A stretch of DNA of 64,000 nucleotides. Source: Terriglobia bacterium (lineage in GTDB: Bacteria; Acidobacteriota; Terriglobia; Terriglobales; Acidobacteriaceae). The position numbers and the translations under genes are program-made. The DNA lies in NCBI GenBank assembly GCA_020073385.1, contig JAIQFH010000044.1, positions 1-64,000 on the forward strand. Direction: 5' to 3'. Positions 45,055-54,717 of this stretch are shown piece by piece (the first letter of the stretch is position 1; every line of letters begins with the position of its first letter). The notes below the pieces were generated by a model. That model was not told the DNA's origin and ran no database searches. It saw only the letters and a program-made list of their open reading frames with translations.

Positions 45055-48000
45055 CTAGAACTTGAAGACAGCGGAAAGTTGGATTCCGCGCGGGCCGCCG
45101 CCACCTATGAAGGGGTTACCTATGCCCACATCGCCGGTCGCGGTGATGGGCAGGAATCCGTCGGTAACCTCGCGATTTCCAGTCAGTTTGAACGTTCCCG
45201 GGTAAGCGGCGTCCGCGATAAAGGCGGGAAGTAGCGGGTTCGAGAAGTTTGGATGGTTGAGCATGTTGAAGAAGTCCACGCCCAGCTTCATCGTGACTCG
45301 TTCGGTAATCGCGGTGTGTTTATAGATCGAGAAGTTCCATTCCTTAAACTTAGGACCACTCAGGGAATTGCGGCCCATGTTCCCATAGTGCCGCGTTCCG
45401 ATCGCACAGTCTGAGGCAAACCCGTTCGCTCCCTGCGTAGGGTCAACTGTACACGGGATTGCGTACGAACTGAGATCGAGGAAGTGGAAGGGATCGCGCT
45501 CGTTGATCCGGGCAGGCCCGACTACATCCGGCCGGTCAATGGCGTTCCCGCTGCCGCTGTAGTCATCCCAGAAGTTGTAGTTCAGGTTGAAGGGCTGGCC
45601 GCTCTGCAGAGTAAGTACGCTGTTGATGCCCCAGCCATTCTTAAGTTTCTGCCATCCGCCACTCATTTTCGGGAGATCGTAGGAGAAGTTCCAGGTAAAG
45701 CGATGTGGAATGTTGAAGTTTGAGGGCGCATATTCCAACTCAGGACGCGTGCTGTCCTGCGGTTGTGCGGCGTTCACCACAAAGTCTTCGCCATCACTCG
45801 AGTTGTCGAGGGACTTGGAGTAGACATAGTTCACGATGGACGAAACACCGTGCCAGCCGTTGACCCGCAAGCTGACTTGCAGAGAGTTGTAATTGGACCT
45901 GCCTGTGGAGTTCTCCTGTAGCGCGTAGTAAGCACCGTACGGATTGCCAGCAAGCGGACGCGCGTCCACGCCGAAATCCTGGATGCAATTGCAGGCGATA
46001 TCCGCGGCATTAATCTGCGCTTCGCTGGGCTGGGCGAGATCAAAGAAGCGCCAGAGACGGTGGCCCTGCGATCCCACATAGCCGACCTGCAGCACCGTCT
46101 TGCTGGAGAGCTGCTGCTGGATGTTCAGGTTGTAGTTCTCCATGTAGGGCGTTTTGATGTTGCGATCGAACGCGAAAACATCGCATTCAAAATCGCAGGT
46201 CGTGGTGGGGTTATAGACCGGAACACCGGGCTCGATTGTGCCGCCAGCCCCCGTAGAAAGAATCGGCGCAGGACCAATATTGTTGTAAGCGGGACCAGGT
46301 CCGAAGTAGGGAGCATACGGGAGATGGCCGAGCACCATGTCCTGGGAAAAACCATCGTAGAACATGCCCCAGCCCGCGCGAATCACCGTCCTTCCTTTGC
46401 CGGTGACGTCCCAAGACACACTCATGCGCGGCGCAAAGTTCGTCTTGTCGGAGTTATACAAGTTGGGCAGACCGGGCTGTCCGACCTGGGTCAGTGTAAA
46501 GGTACCGGTCCCGGGCGATGGCGAGATATCGGTGATATTGCTGAGGAGATTGTTCTTTTCTTTCACGACGCCGAAGTAGTCGTAGCGCAAGCCGATGTTG
46601 AAGGTCAGCCGGGGGGTGGCACGGATGCTGTCCTGCACGTAGAAGCCGAAGCCGTCTTCGTGCGTGTGGCGCGTGGTGTTGCCGAAGTACTGAAAGCCAT
46701 CGGTGATATTGCCCGCCAGGAAATTGTCGAGCGCCGGGATCGTGCCCCCTTCGCCGTCATCCGTATCCTTGAAGCGGATACGTCCGCGGAAGTACTTGTT
46801 GAAATATTGCTGAATGGATGTGCGGTGGTAGTCGACGCCAAACTTCACATCGTGCTTATTGATCTTCCACGAGAAGTTGTCGATGAGCTGATTGTTGGTG
46901 TCAAAACGATGCCGGGGCACGCTGCTGGTCGCCCCAAGTTGCGCAACGCCGCTAACCTGAATAATCGGCATGCCGGAATCGAAAGGAGCGGTTCCGTTGC
47001 AGAGAGAAGTGTCGGTGGCGGCGCAGAGGCCAATGGAACTGGGATGGAAAGCGCGATCCTCCGGGAAGAATCCTTCTGCAAAGCGGTTCCAGCCGTAGCG
47101 AAGCTCATTCACCTTGTCCGAACCGATGGTGTGCGTGTACGACAACGAGACCAGCTGTACGCGCGTCGGAGTGAGTGTGTTGTAGCCCGGCAACTGCCCA
47201 CCCGACGCAGTCAGCGCCAGCGGAAAAGCCTGAGTGCTATCGCCGAAGAAGTAGCGCCCAGTGAAGATGTTGCTTGGATTGAAGTTCTCGTCGATTTTGG
47301 CGATAAGACTCGAAAGATTGTTGAACGAGGGCGATATCACGGAAGCCTGGCCGTTGGGAAGGTTCGGGGCCGGCCAGGGGTTAAGAGCCAGGAGTTGCTG
47401 AATCACAGGATTGCTGGAATCTTGCGGAGCCAGCTGCCCATTCGGCCCGCTGCCAGTATTCGGCACATTGGCCACGGTGACGACACCGACCTTCTCCCGC
47501 TGTCCTTCGTAGTCAACGAAAAAGAATGTCTTGTCCTTCACAATCGGACCGCCAAGGGACCCGCCGAACTGGTTGTTGTGGAAGGGCGCCTCGGGCTGAT
47601 CGGCTGGGTTGAAGTAGTTGCGGGCGTCGAGCGCGTTGTTGCGGAAGTATTCGGCCGCCGTGCCATGGAAAGCGTTGGTACCACTCTTCGTCACGATATT
47701 GACGACCGCGCCAGCATTGCGGCCGTATTCCGGCTCGAAGTTGGAGAGGACGTTCACTTCGGCCACGGCGTTGATGGGAAGAATTGTTGATGGGGTGCCG
47801 AAAACCCCGGCCTGATTGATGGCGGGATCGTTGCGGTAGCCGTCGTTCATGTCGGTGCCATCGAGGAGATAGTTGTTGGAGCGTCCACGGGCGCCATTCA
47901 TGGAAAATTCGCCGAAGGACCCGGGGGAATCGGTGATCTGGTCCGGCGAACCGGCTACACCGGGACTCAGGAAGATCAGCTTGGTGTAATCGCGTCCGTT

Positions 48001-48435
48001 CACCGGCATGTCTTCGACGGTCTGCGCCGTTAGCACTCCGCCGAGGGTGTTAGTGGTGGTTTCCACTAAGGGCAATTGATCGGCCGAGACTTCCACTCTG
48101 GTGGAGACTTCGCCGGCTTTCAGTCCGGCATCGACGCGGCGTTCGGCGGCGACATCGACAGTTACGCCTCTGGCTATGAAGGTCTGGAAGCCGCTCTGGG
48201 TGACGGTGACGTCATACGTCCCGATGGGGAGTTCGGGCAGGGAGTAACTACCATCGCCGCTGGTTTCGGTGGCGCGCTCGAGGCCCGTGCCGGTGTTCTT
48301 TACTGTTACTTTCGCTCCGGCTACTACGGCGCCCGAGGGATCGGTAACGGTTCCGAGGATGGTTCCCCGGAAAGTCTGTGCCGACAGGTTCAGGGCTGCC
48401 AGCAGAACAAACACCAAGATGATGCGCGCTCTCAT
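45055..48435 (-). CDS. TonB-dependent outer-membrane receptor with carboxypeptidase-regulatory N-domain (Oar-like)
   Basis: 1126 residues. Signal peptide to about 19, then a carboxypeptidase-regulatory-like domain (about 22-110: GTILGTVTDPSGAVVAGAKV, DGSYSLPELPIGTYDVTV). A plug domain follows (VEDMPVNGRDYTKLIFLSPG, NGARGRSNNYLLDGTDMND), and a large barrel ends GIQLSAVFKF. This layout is typical of the large Oar-like receptor families of acidobacteria, which take up or bind polymers; the ligand is unknown. AAGGAG lies in front of the ATG. It appears monocistronic, with long repeat-bearing gaps on both sides. Confidence 0.9.
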   Translation of the reverse strand: MRARIILVFVLLAALNLSAQTFRGTILGTVTDPSGAVVAGAKVTVKNTGTGLERATETSGDGSYSLPELPIGTYDVTVTQSGFQTFIARGVTVDVAAERRVDAGLKAGEVSTRVEVSADQLPLVETTTNTLGGVLTAQTVEDMPVNGRDYTKLIFLSPGVAGSPDQITDSPGSFGEFSMNGARGRSNNYLLDGTDMNDGYRNDPAINQAGVFGTPSTILPINAVAEVNVLSNFEPEYGRNAGAVVNIVTKSGTNAFHGTAAEYFRNNALDARNYFNPADQPEAPFHNNQFGGSLGGPIVKDKTFFFVDYEGQREKVGVVTVANVPNTGSGPNGQLAPQDSSNPVIQQLLALNPWPAPNLPNGQASVISPSFNNLSSLIAKIDENFNPSNIFTGRYFFGDSTQAFPLALTASGGQLPGYNTLTPTRVQLVSLSYTHTIGSDKVNELRYGWNRFAEGFFPEDRAFHPSSIGLCAATDTSLCNGTAPFDSGMPIIQVSGVAQLGATSSVPRHRFDTNNQLIDNFSWKINKHDVKFGVDYHRTSIQQYFNKYFRGRIRFKDTDDGEGGTIPALDNFLAGNITDGFQYFGNTTRHTHEDGFGFYVQDSIRATPRLTFNIGLRYDYFGVVKEKNNLLSNITDISPSPGTGTFTLTQVGQPGLPNLYNSDKTNFAPRMSVSWDVTGKGRTVIRAGWGMFYDGFSQDMVLGHLPYAPYFGPGPAYNNIGPAPILSTGAGGTIEPGVPVYNPTTTCDFECDVFAFDRNIKTPYMENYNLNIQQQLSSKTVLQVGYVGSQGHRLWRFFDLAQPSEAQINAADIACNCIQDFGVDARPLAGNPYGAYYALQENSTGRSNYNSLQVSLRVNGWHGVSSIVNYVYSKSLDNSSDGEDFVVNAAQPQDSTRPELEYAPSNFNIPHRFTWNFSYDLPKMSGGWQKLKNGWGINSVLTLQSGQPFNLNYNFWDDYSGSGNAIDRPDVVGPARINERDPFHFLDLSSYAIPCTVDPTQGANGFASDCAIGTRHYGNMGRNSLSGPKFKEWNFSIYKHTAITERVTMKLGVDFFNMLNHPNFSNPLLPAFIADAAYPGTFKLTGNREVTDGFLPITATGDVGIGNPFIGGGGPRGIQLSAVFKF

Positions 48436-48662
48436 GTGGTCTCCTTACCACTCGTCAGATTTTTATGGGAGTTGATGGTTCTTTGTGGGTGCGCCGACTG
48501 TTCACCATCCAGCCCTGGGAAGCCTGCAATTCCTTGCACCGTAAAGAGATGCGCAGGCCCGGCCCACAAAGTAGCTGCGAAGAACACTAATCAAACTCGA
48601 TCGCGAGAGTCAACCAAAGAGTTATGGATCAAGGACATAGATTTTACGAATGCGGCGGGGCG

Positions 48663-48712
48663 GTCGCGGACGAGGACGTCCGCGACGACAGCCGGCAGGA
48701 TGCCGGCGCTAC
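48663..48712. repeat. 50-bp double-hairpin repeat, copy 1
   Basis: Two adjacent hairpins: GTCGCGGACG-AGGA-CGTCCGCGAC (10-bp stem) and GCCGGCA-GGA-TGCCGGC (7-bp stem). Copy 2 lies 230 bp further on; 46 of 50 positions agree. Confidence 0.75.
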
Positions 48713-48769
48713 CTAGACGCATTTTAGGTTTATCCCACGACCCGGAGCAGCTAGATGCGGTGCCCCCAG

Positions 48770-49038
48770 GGGCTGAAGCCCGCGTCTTTTTGTGTACTTA
48801 GACGGCACGGCTAAAGCCGTGCCCCACCCAAAACCTTTTTTCCTAAAGCGCACCGTGAGCGCACTAACCAAAATCATTACCTGAGAACGGCTGTCGCGGA
48901 CAGGGACGTCCGCGACGACAGCCGGTAGGATGCCGACGCTACGACTTGGCATGATCGGAAAGGGTAAGATCGCTAACGCCCTCAGAGGCTGAAGTCCATT
49001 GTTGATTCTGCGCGCTTTTCGCGGCGCTAAAGCGCCGC
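48770..49038. repeat. Three short palindromes with CTRAAG core
   Basis: GGGCTGAAGCCC (48770-48781), GGCACGGCTAAAGCCGTGCC (48804-48823) and GCGGCGCTAAAGCGCCGC (49021-49038). Each has perfect arms around a two-base AA or GA centre. The last is followed by TCTTCCACG, as is the copy at 59315. Copy 2 of the 50-bp repeat lies between the second and third. Confidence 0.65.
48893..48942. repeat. 50-bp double-hairpin repeat, copy 2
   Basis: Begins GTCGCGGACAGGGACGTCCG and ends GACGCTAC. The first stem keeps 8 perfect pairs plus one mismatch change relative to copy 1. Same orientation as copy 1. Confidence 0.75.
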
Positions 49039-49164
49039 TCTTCCACGGTACCACCGGCATTCAGGGGTTTTTCCGCAACCTCTGAAGCCGTGCCTTTTCA
49101 AAGCCTTTGCCGCCGGCGACACGGCCAAGGCCTACGGTTTCACAACATTCGTGGGGATCGCTAC

Positions 49165-50829
49165 TCAGAAAGTGAAGGCTACGCCACCGCGGATGGAACG
49201 GGCGGAATCTACGAGATAGACGGTTTGACCGTCCTGGCCGAGCACAGGCACATAGCCTTGGGCGAGCAGGTTGCGGAGATCAATCAGGGCTTCCATGTGG
49301 CCACCGAGAGTTGGAATCGGCTGGCGGATGAAAACGTTCAGATAAGGATCGCTTTGTCCAGGAGAGGCGTTGAACATGTCCACCGGAGTGAGGGACGTGC
49401 CATTGATCCAACGATAGGAGGCGATCCAGCGGGTGCGCGTACGCCCGACGGTTCCACTCAATTTCGCTGCCAGAGCATGACGGCGCTCGGTAGAGATCCA
49501 CTGCCCAGCCTGCTGAATCGGAACGTCAGGACGGGAGAGGTCCAACACGCCACCGTATGCGTAGTCGAGTGTCGCGGTCAGATCGGAGGCGAATTTGTGC
49601 TGCAGAACGACTCGCACGCCACTGGTGTCGAGATTACGGCCAGCGTAGCTGAAGGTGCCAGAACTCAAATCGGGCAGCAGGAATCCGTTGACTGAGGTCA
49701 CGTCTCCAACACCAGTCAGGGCCGGGTCAGTAATGCGGTCGGAGAACATCGCGACCTGGAAACTGTTCTTCCCCATGCGCTGCCTGAGGCTGACTTCCTG
49801 ATGATGGGCACTCTCGATCCTGGGCGAGAAGCTCAGCAGGCTGACGCGAGGATTGGATTCGCTCAAATCCGCGGGAGCGGAATCGAATCCTTTTTCTGTG
49901 CGGGTATCGGGACGCGAGGTCGTGTAATCGTATTCGACCACTGTGTTCGGGGAAAGATGCAGATCTGCCGAGGCGTAGGGGCGAAAAGCATTGAGGCGAC
50001 CGAGAAATTGAACAGTCTGGAGTTCGCTGCCAAACTTGAGTTCGAGGACGTCGCCGACGACGAAGTCATCCGCTGCGGAAAGCGCCAGCGCCTGCAGCGC
50101 GGCATTGTGCAGGTTGGGATCGGTGGGAGCGAAGCGGCTCACGCTCAGGGCCATCGTTGGCTCGGAACCATTTTGCAGATGACGCGAGTAACGGGCGCGG
50201 ACCACGGCGGACGGCAGGCTCTCACCGTAGGCGACGTTGCCGCTGAAGGCTAGTCGACTGTCGGAGAAGATGGAGCGTTCCAGAGTAAAGCTGGTGCTCA
50301 TGTCCGAACCGGTGCCGTAACCCGCGGCAGCGGATCCGGCGACGAACGAGACCTGTCCGGTGAAATCATGATTCTGTTTCTCGGCGGGAAGAGGATCGTC
50401 GAAGATACGCAGAATCGGGCGATTGGCAACCGAACGCAGGGTCCACTTCCAATCGTCGTCATCGGGGAGATTGCGGACCGGGCCAAGTTGCATTGCGCCA
50501 AGAAGCGTGCTCAGCGTGATGTTGACATTGAGGCTGGCGCCGGGACGCAGTCCGATCTTCTCGCGAAGCGCGGGCAAGAAGGAAGGAGCGCTGACTTTCA
50601 GACTATAGAAACCGGGCAACAGTCCGGTGGCGGTGAAGTGGCCGGCTTCATCGGTGAAGACGGTAAGGGTGCGGTTGGCAGCGCCGAGAATCTGAACCAC
50701 GGCGCCCATCTGGGGAGTTCCCGAGTTAGTGCGCACGAATCCGGAGATGGCTCCTGGCCGTTCTGCGGCCAGAGCCGGAAACGCGAGCCCAATTATGAAT
50801 GCCCAAGTTGCGAGCTTATTCAGCTTCAA
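49165..50829 (-). CDS. Outer-membrane barrel protein with N-terminal carboxypeptidase-regulatory-like domain
   Basis: 554 residues from a TTG start preceded by a G-rich stretch; no ATG or GTG lies upstream in frame before the end of the previous gene. Signal peptide to about 22, then a regulatory-like beta-sandwich (about 26-110: GAISGFVRTNSGTPQMGAVV, GHFTATGLLPGFYSLKV). The rest alternates strands and turns and ends SIRGGVAFTF, the terminal Phe of outer-membrane barrels. There is no recognisable TonB plug, and it is half the size of the receptor next door, so it may be a reduced relative. It lies 32 bp after the GWxTD gene and is probably co-transcribed with it. Confidence 0.75.
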   Translation of the reverse strand: MKLNKLATWAFIIGLAFPALAAERPGAISGFVRTNSGTPQMGAVVQILGAANRTLTVFTDEAGHFTATGLLPGFYSLKVSAPSFLPALREKIGLRPGASLNVNITLSTLLGAMQLGPVRNLPDDDDWKWTLRSVANRPILRIFDDPLPAEKQNHDFTGQVSFVAGSAAAGYGTGSDMSTSFTLERSIFSDSRLAFSGNVAYGESLPSAVVRARYSRHLQNGSEPTMALSVSRFAPTDPNLHNAALQALALSAADDFVVGDVLELKFGSELQTVQFLGRLNAFRPYASADLHLSPNTVVEYDYTTSRPDTRTEKGFDSAPADLSESNPRVSLLSFSPRIESAHHQEVSLRQRMGKNSFQVAMFSDRITDPALTGVGDVTSVNGFLLPDLSSGTFSYAGRNLDTSGVRVVLQHKFASDLTATLDYAYGGVLDLSRPDVPIQQAGQWISTERRHALAAKLSGTVGRTRTRWIASYRWINGTSLTPVDMFNASPGQSDPYLNVFIRQPIPTLGGHMEALIDLRNLLAQGYVPVLGQDGQTVYLVDSARSIRGGVAFTF

Positions 50830-50861
50830 CTCTGCCCCACCCCCTGGGGGAATGAAGGGAG

Positions 50862-52631
50862 TTACTCTACTGCAAACATCGCGGACGGATCAATCGTTTG
50901 CTTGGAAATGTTGTCGTTGATCTTGATCTGAATCCGGTAAATGCCCGGCTGAAGGTTAGCAGCCGCAATCGATTTCTGCAAGGTGACCTGGTCACCGACA
51001 TTGCCCATCGTGTCGGTGCTCTCGAGCTTCTGCACCACCGATTTATTGGTGGCGACGTTGGTGATTTGGTATTCGAAGGTGGCGGAAGGCTTGTGCGTCT
51101 TCTCGTCCATACCGAGATTATAGACCTGCATCCAGAAATTGAGTTTCTGATCGCGGTCGCGTTTGAATACAGCAGGCTTGCCGTCGGCCGCGCCGACCCG
51201 CGGTCGGACTTTCATGGTGCCGATCACAAAACTGCCGCTGCCGATCTGCGTTGTCGGAACTTTCTCCATCTGGTCGGCGACGATGAGGCTGGAGGTGGCC
51301 AGCTTGTCTTCCGAGTATTCCGGAACTGTGACGCTCCGGCTGTAGACGCCCTTGCGATCGCCGTTCACATCTTTGACGGCGATGTAAAGCTTGTAGTGGC
51401 CGGGGCGGAGCGGCATGGCCTTCCAGTAGACGGAGGCGTTCTCGGCGGTGCGCGGCAGCAACTCGGCGGGCACATCGACCTGCACGGTGTCTTCGAAGGT
51501 CTGCACAATTTTGCCGGTAAGCGTGGAGAGCTTGCCGTAGATGTTGACCGTTCCGCGCTGGACGCCTTCTTTGTTGACGAATGTGATGTCGCGATTCCTC
51601 ATCTGGATGGTGACGGGAACCAGCACGGTGTCGCTCGTTACCTTCACAAAGTCAGAGCGCACATCGAACGGCATCGGGTTGAGGATGACTTTGGAATTGA
51701 CCTCTTCGGTCAGGTCGGTGAACTTGATTTTGGGCGCCTGCTGCAGTTTGGCGAACTGCTCAAGCCGGTCGAATTGCTTGCTCTGGAGCATGGTGCTCTC
51801 AGGACCAACGCCAAGGCGCTCGAGGCCGCCGCCGTTGAAGCGGGAGGCCTTGCTGGCCATACCCATCTGTTCCCACATGGTCAGTCCGGCGTTCGGAGTC
51901 ATCAGCAAGGCGTCTTTTTCCGAGCGATCCATCGTCATGTGGTATTCGCCGCACATGCAGGTGTCGACAAACTCGATGATGACTTCCTGACCAATGCCTT
52001 CGATGTAGCGGTAGCGCCACTGCTCAAACGGGAAGGTAGAGGTCTCTCCGCCGCCTTCTTCCATCGGACGCTCATAGGAGCCGCCAGAGGGATGAGACTC
52101 GATTTCGTCGGGCTTGCCGAACACGATGTAGATGCGGCCGCGGTCCGTCTTCCATCCTGGGACACCGGCGGCGAAGTGCTCGTTGGCGTAGGCGATGCGC
52201 TGGTAGTGCTCTTCCTTATACTCGTTCTCTTCGGTGTCGGGCGTGGGATCGCGGCGCTGCCAGAAGGCTTCAATGAAGTTATCGCGCTCTTCGTCGTTGG
52301 AGAACTGCTTGAAGGCGGCGCGCTCTTCGTCGGTGATGATGTAGGCGACGTCTTCGTCCAACCACTTCTTGTAGGGCTTGCTCAATTCCTGCTTTAGAGC
52401 GCGAGCATTCTTTTTGCGCTGTTTTGCGTCGGTAGGCCGCTTCAGTGGGTCAACAGCATCGGCAGGTTGCGCCTGGGTGGTCGCCTCTTTGTCGGTGGGC
52501 TGCTGACTTGCCTGGGGCTCATCTTTGGGCTGCTCTTTTGGCGGATCCTGGGCGACGGCGACCGAGGTCATGAAACCCAATACTGAAATGAGCGCAACTT
52601 GAAGGGTTCTGTGAAAAGAAAACCGGAACAT
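50862..52631 (-). CDS. GWxTD-domain exported protein
   Basis: 589 residues from ATG 52631, chosen because AGGAG lies 8 bases upstream (an in-frame TTG at 52652 would swallow that site). Signal peptide to about 28 (ending VAVAQ), a charged Gln/Pro/Lys linker (about 30-75), then the GWxTD block (KKWLDEDVAYIITDEERAAF, then FIEAFWQRRDPTP and GRIYIVFGKPDEIESHP). A beta-rich C-terminal half follows. GWxTD proteins are widespread in acidobacteria and Bacteroidetes, but their function is not established. It precedes the barrel protein by 32 bp, which suggests envelope work in common. Confidence 0.85.
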   Translation of the reverse strand: MFRFSFHRTLQVALISVLGFMTSVAVAQDPPKEQPKDEPQASQQPTDKEATTQAQPADAVDPLKRPTDAKQRKKNARALKQELSKPYKKWLDEDVAYIITDEERAAFKQFSNDEERDNFIEAFWQRRDPTPDTEENEYKEEHYQRIAYANEHFAAGVPGWKTDRGRIYIVFGKPDEIESHPSGGSYERPMEEGGGETSTFPFEQWRYRYIEGIGQEVIIEFVDTCMCGEYHMTMDRSEKDALLMTPNAGLTMWEQMGMASKASRFNGGGLERLGVGPESTMLQSKQFDRLEQFAKLQQAPKIKFTDLTEEVNSKVILNPMPFDVRSDFVKVTSDTVLVPVTIQMRNRDITFVNKEGVQRGTVNIYGKLSTLTGKIVQTFEDTVQVDVPAELLPRTAENASVYWKAMPLRPGHYKLYIAVKDVNGDRKGVYSRSVTVPEYSEDKLATSSLIVADQMEKVPTTQIGSGSFVIGTMKVRPRVGAADGKPAVFKRDRDQKLNFWMQVYNLGMDEKTHKPSATFEYQITNVATNKSVVQKLESTDTMGNVGDQVTLQKSIAAANLQPGIYRIQIKINDNISKQTIDPSAMFAVE

Positions 52632-53200
52632 GAGGGGACTCCTACCAGACAACCGTCGTCTGCTTATTTTAGGCTCTTAACCTTGTGGAAAGCAAGGTTA
52701 AGTCTTGCCCAGAGAACTAATTGAGGCCCTTGTGCCGCGTTAGCTAGGAAGCAGCGGAAATGCGCCTGAGTTGCCTGAAGGGGGGGATTTTCCGGAATGT
52801 TTGTTCGGGAGACGGCGGCGGTTCGGAGCATCTCTGCGGTTCTGTACGCGCTGGTAGGGATCTTTCGACTACGCTCAAGATGACAGAGGGCTGCGGCCGC
52901 GGAGGGGCGAGACCGCCGTCGCCACAGCCGCCGGGGACGGCGGGGCTACGATAACCCCTGCCATCTCTTGAACTACGGGTCTATAATGGCAGGTTCCGGG
53001 GGCGCTCGGTAACAATCCCCACGTAACGGGTCTCGGCACTCCTAACTCATCTGATTGGGAACTTTCTCTGGAACGGGCACGTAACAGAGGATGTGTGCCC
53101 GTCACCGTGACCGGTGAGGATAGTTGCTTTTCTTGGAAGATTAACGTTATGGCGCGTATCTGACACCAGGAAAAAGGTTCCCCCGGACGTGACGGGAGCT
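52632..53200. other. Intergenic region with possible structured leader
   Basis: About 570 bp between divergent genes. It has a TATAAT at 52982-52987 and, further down, an 8-bp-stem hairpin ACGGGCAC (53073-53080) with GTGCCCGT (53095-53102). The octamer CACGTAAC recurs 69 bp apart (53010 and 53079). A GC-rich repeat-like stretch lies at about 52910-52950. No riboswitch class could be matched. Confidence 0.4.
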
Positions 53201-54595
53201 ATGAAAGCTTGGAAAAAAATCGCAATCGGTGTCGGGGTGCTGGTTGTAGTGGCGCTCATCATCGGCTTCACGGTTCGTCAGAGCAGCAAGAACGTGGCGA
53301 CTGTGCAGACGGGAAAAGCGCAGCGCCAGGATCTCTCTACGATCGTGAGCGCTTCGGGCGAGATTAAGCCGAAGACTTACGTCAATATCGGGGCCAACGC
53401 CTATGGAAAGATCGTCCACCTTTATGTGAAAGAGGGGGACAGCGTCAAGAAGGGTCAGTTGCTGGCCCAGATCGATAATGTGCAATCGGCCGCAGATATG
53501 ACGGCGAATCAGGCGGCACTGCAGGCCGCCGGGACGGACGCCACGGCTGCCGATGCCGCGCTGAAGACCGCGGAGGCCGACCTACTGCGCGCTCAAGCCG
53601 ACCACGAACGCTACAAGCAAGATTGGGACCGTGCGCAGAATCTGTACAAGGATGGCCTGATCGCGAAGTCAGATTTCGATATGCGCAAGAACGCATGGGC
53701 CACGGCTGATGCCGGCTTGTCGCAGGCGCAGGCGCGAGTAGCGCAGGCCAAAGCGCAGCAGGACTCGGCGGCAAAGCATGTCGCGCAGGCGAGCGCAACA
53801 TTAACTCGCGTGAAAGATGTACTGCAAAAGACGACTTATACCGCGCCCTACGATGGGGTGGTGACGAATCTGCCGGTGCGTGAGGGAGAGTCGGTAGTCA
53901 TCGGGATTCAGAACGCGCTCGGCAGTACGCTGATGACGATCGCCGACATGTCGATCATCACGGCAGAAGTGAAGGTTGACGAGACTGACATTGTGAACGT
54001 GAAACTGGGACAACCGGCGGAAGTGTCGATTGACGCCATCCCGAAGAAGACTTTTCACGGGAAAGTGTCAGAAATCGGGGATAACGCGATCGTGCGTTCC
54101 AGCGGCGTTTCGACTTCGCAGCAGAATGTAGCCAGCGAAGAGGCCAAGGACTTCAAAGTCGTGGTGACGTTGACTGACGCTCCGGTCGACTTGCGACCCG
54201 GGCTATCGACGACGGCGAAGATCACGACGGCGACTCGAAGCAATGTGCTCTCGGTTCCGATTCAGGCGCTGACCATGCGAACCAAGGAGCAAATGGATCA
54301 GCAGAACAACGCGCCCGGGTCTGTACATGCTGCATCGCCGGCCGTGAAGGATGTTGCATCTAAATCAAAAACCGATGACGAACTGCAGGGAGTGTTCGTG
54401 ATTCGCAGCAAGAAGGCGATCTTTGTGCCGGTCACGACCGGGATTACCGGCCGGACTGACATCGAGGTGCTGGATGGATTGAAAGAAGGGGACGAGGTCA
54501 TTACCGGCAGCTATAAGGTCTTGCGTAGCCTGAGGCCGGGGAGCAGCGTGAAGATCGACAATACGGCACCCAAGAAAGAAGAAGAAGAAACCTAA
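53201..54595 (+). CDS. Periplasmic adaptor (MacA-like membrane-fusion protein), second system
   Basis: 464 residues from ATG 53201 ([17 protein letters not shown]); the frame is open to 53114, but those residues do not fit the family. One membrane helix (about 7-24), first lipoyl half ([20 protein letters not shown]), a helical hairpin rich in Ala/Gln (about 95-210), second lipoyl half ([20 protein letters not shown]), beta-barrel and membrane-proximal domain. An insertion of about 45 residues ([20 protein letters not shown] onward) interrupts the last domain, and the C-terminus is KKEEEET. It is followed by an ABC ATPase after 122 bp, but no permease gene follows. Confidence 0.88.
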   Translation: MKAWKKIAIGVGVLVVVALIIGFTVRQSSKNVATVQTGKAQRQDLSTIVSASGEIKPKTYVNIGANAYGKIVHLYVKEGDSVKKGQLLAQIDNVQSAADMTANQAALQAAGTDATAADAALKTAEADLLRAQADHERYKQDWDRAQNLYKDGLIAKSDFDMRKNAWATADAGLSQAQARVAQAKAQQDSAAKHVAQASATLTRVKDVLQKTTYTAPYDGVVTNLPVREGESVVIGIQNALGSTLMTIADMSIITAEVKVDETDIVNVKLGQPAEVSIDAIPKKTFHGKVSEIGDNAIVRSSGVSTSQQNVASEEAKDFKVVVTLTDAPVDLRPGLSTTAKITTATRSNVLSVPIQALTMRTKEQMDQQNNAPGSVHAASPAVKDVASKSKTDDELQGVFVIRSKKAIFVPVTTGITGRTDIEVLDGLKEGDEVITGSYKVLRSLRPGSSVKIDNTAPKKEEEET

Positions 54596-54717
54596 TAACC
54601 TTAGCCGGGCTGGCGCGTCCAAAGGGAAACCGGAGAAGGTCTCAGAAATCGGAGCCCAAAGAGAAGGAACATAGCCAAGATCGGAGAGGTCGAGTGGCAC
54701 CGGACCAGGAGAAAAAC

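Larger units (their letters stand above)
48436..49164. other. Repeat-rich intergenic region
   Basis: About 730 bp without a supported gene. It contains two 50-bp near-identical hairpin repeats and three short palindromes with a CTAAAG or CTGAAG core, entered separately. Apparent frames here run through the repeats and have no family resemblance. Confidence 0.6.

Noticed and set aside
46060-47790. 576-residue open frame on the plus strand opposite the TonB-dependent receptor
   Set aside because: It is an antisense shadow of a well-supported receptor gene, with no family motif and composition typical of reversed GC-rich codons.
50898-52397. 499-residue open frame opposite the GWxTD gene
   Set aside because: No recognisable domain; it mirrors the codon bias of the GWxTD gene, which has signal peptide, motif and ribosome-binding site.
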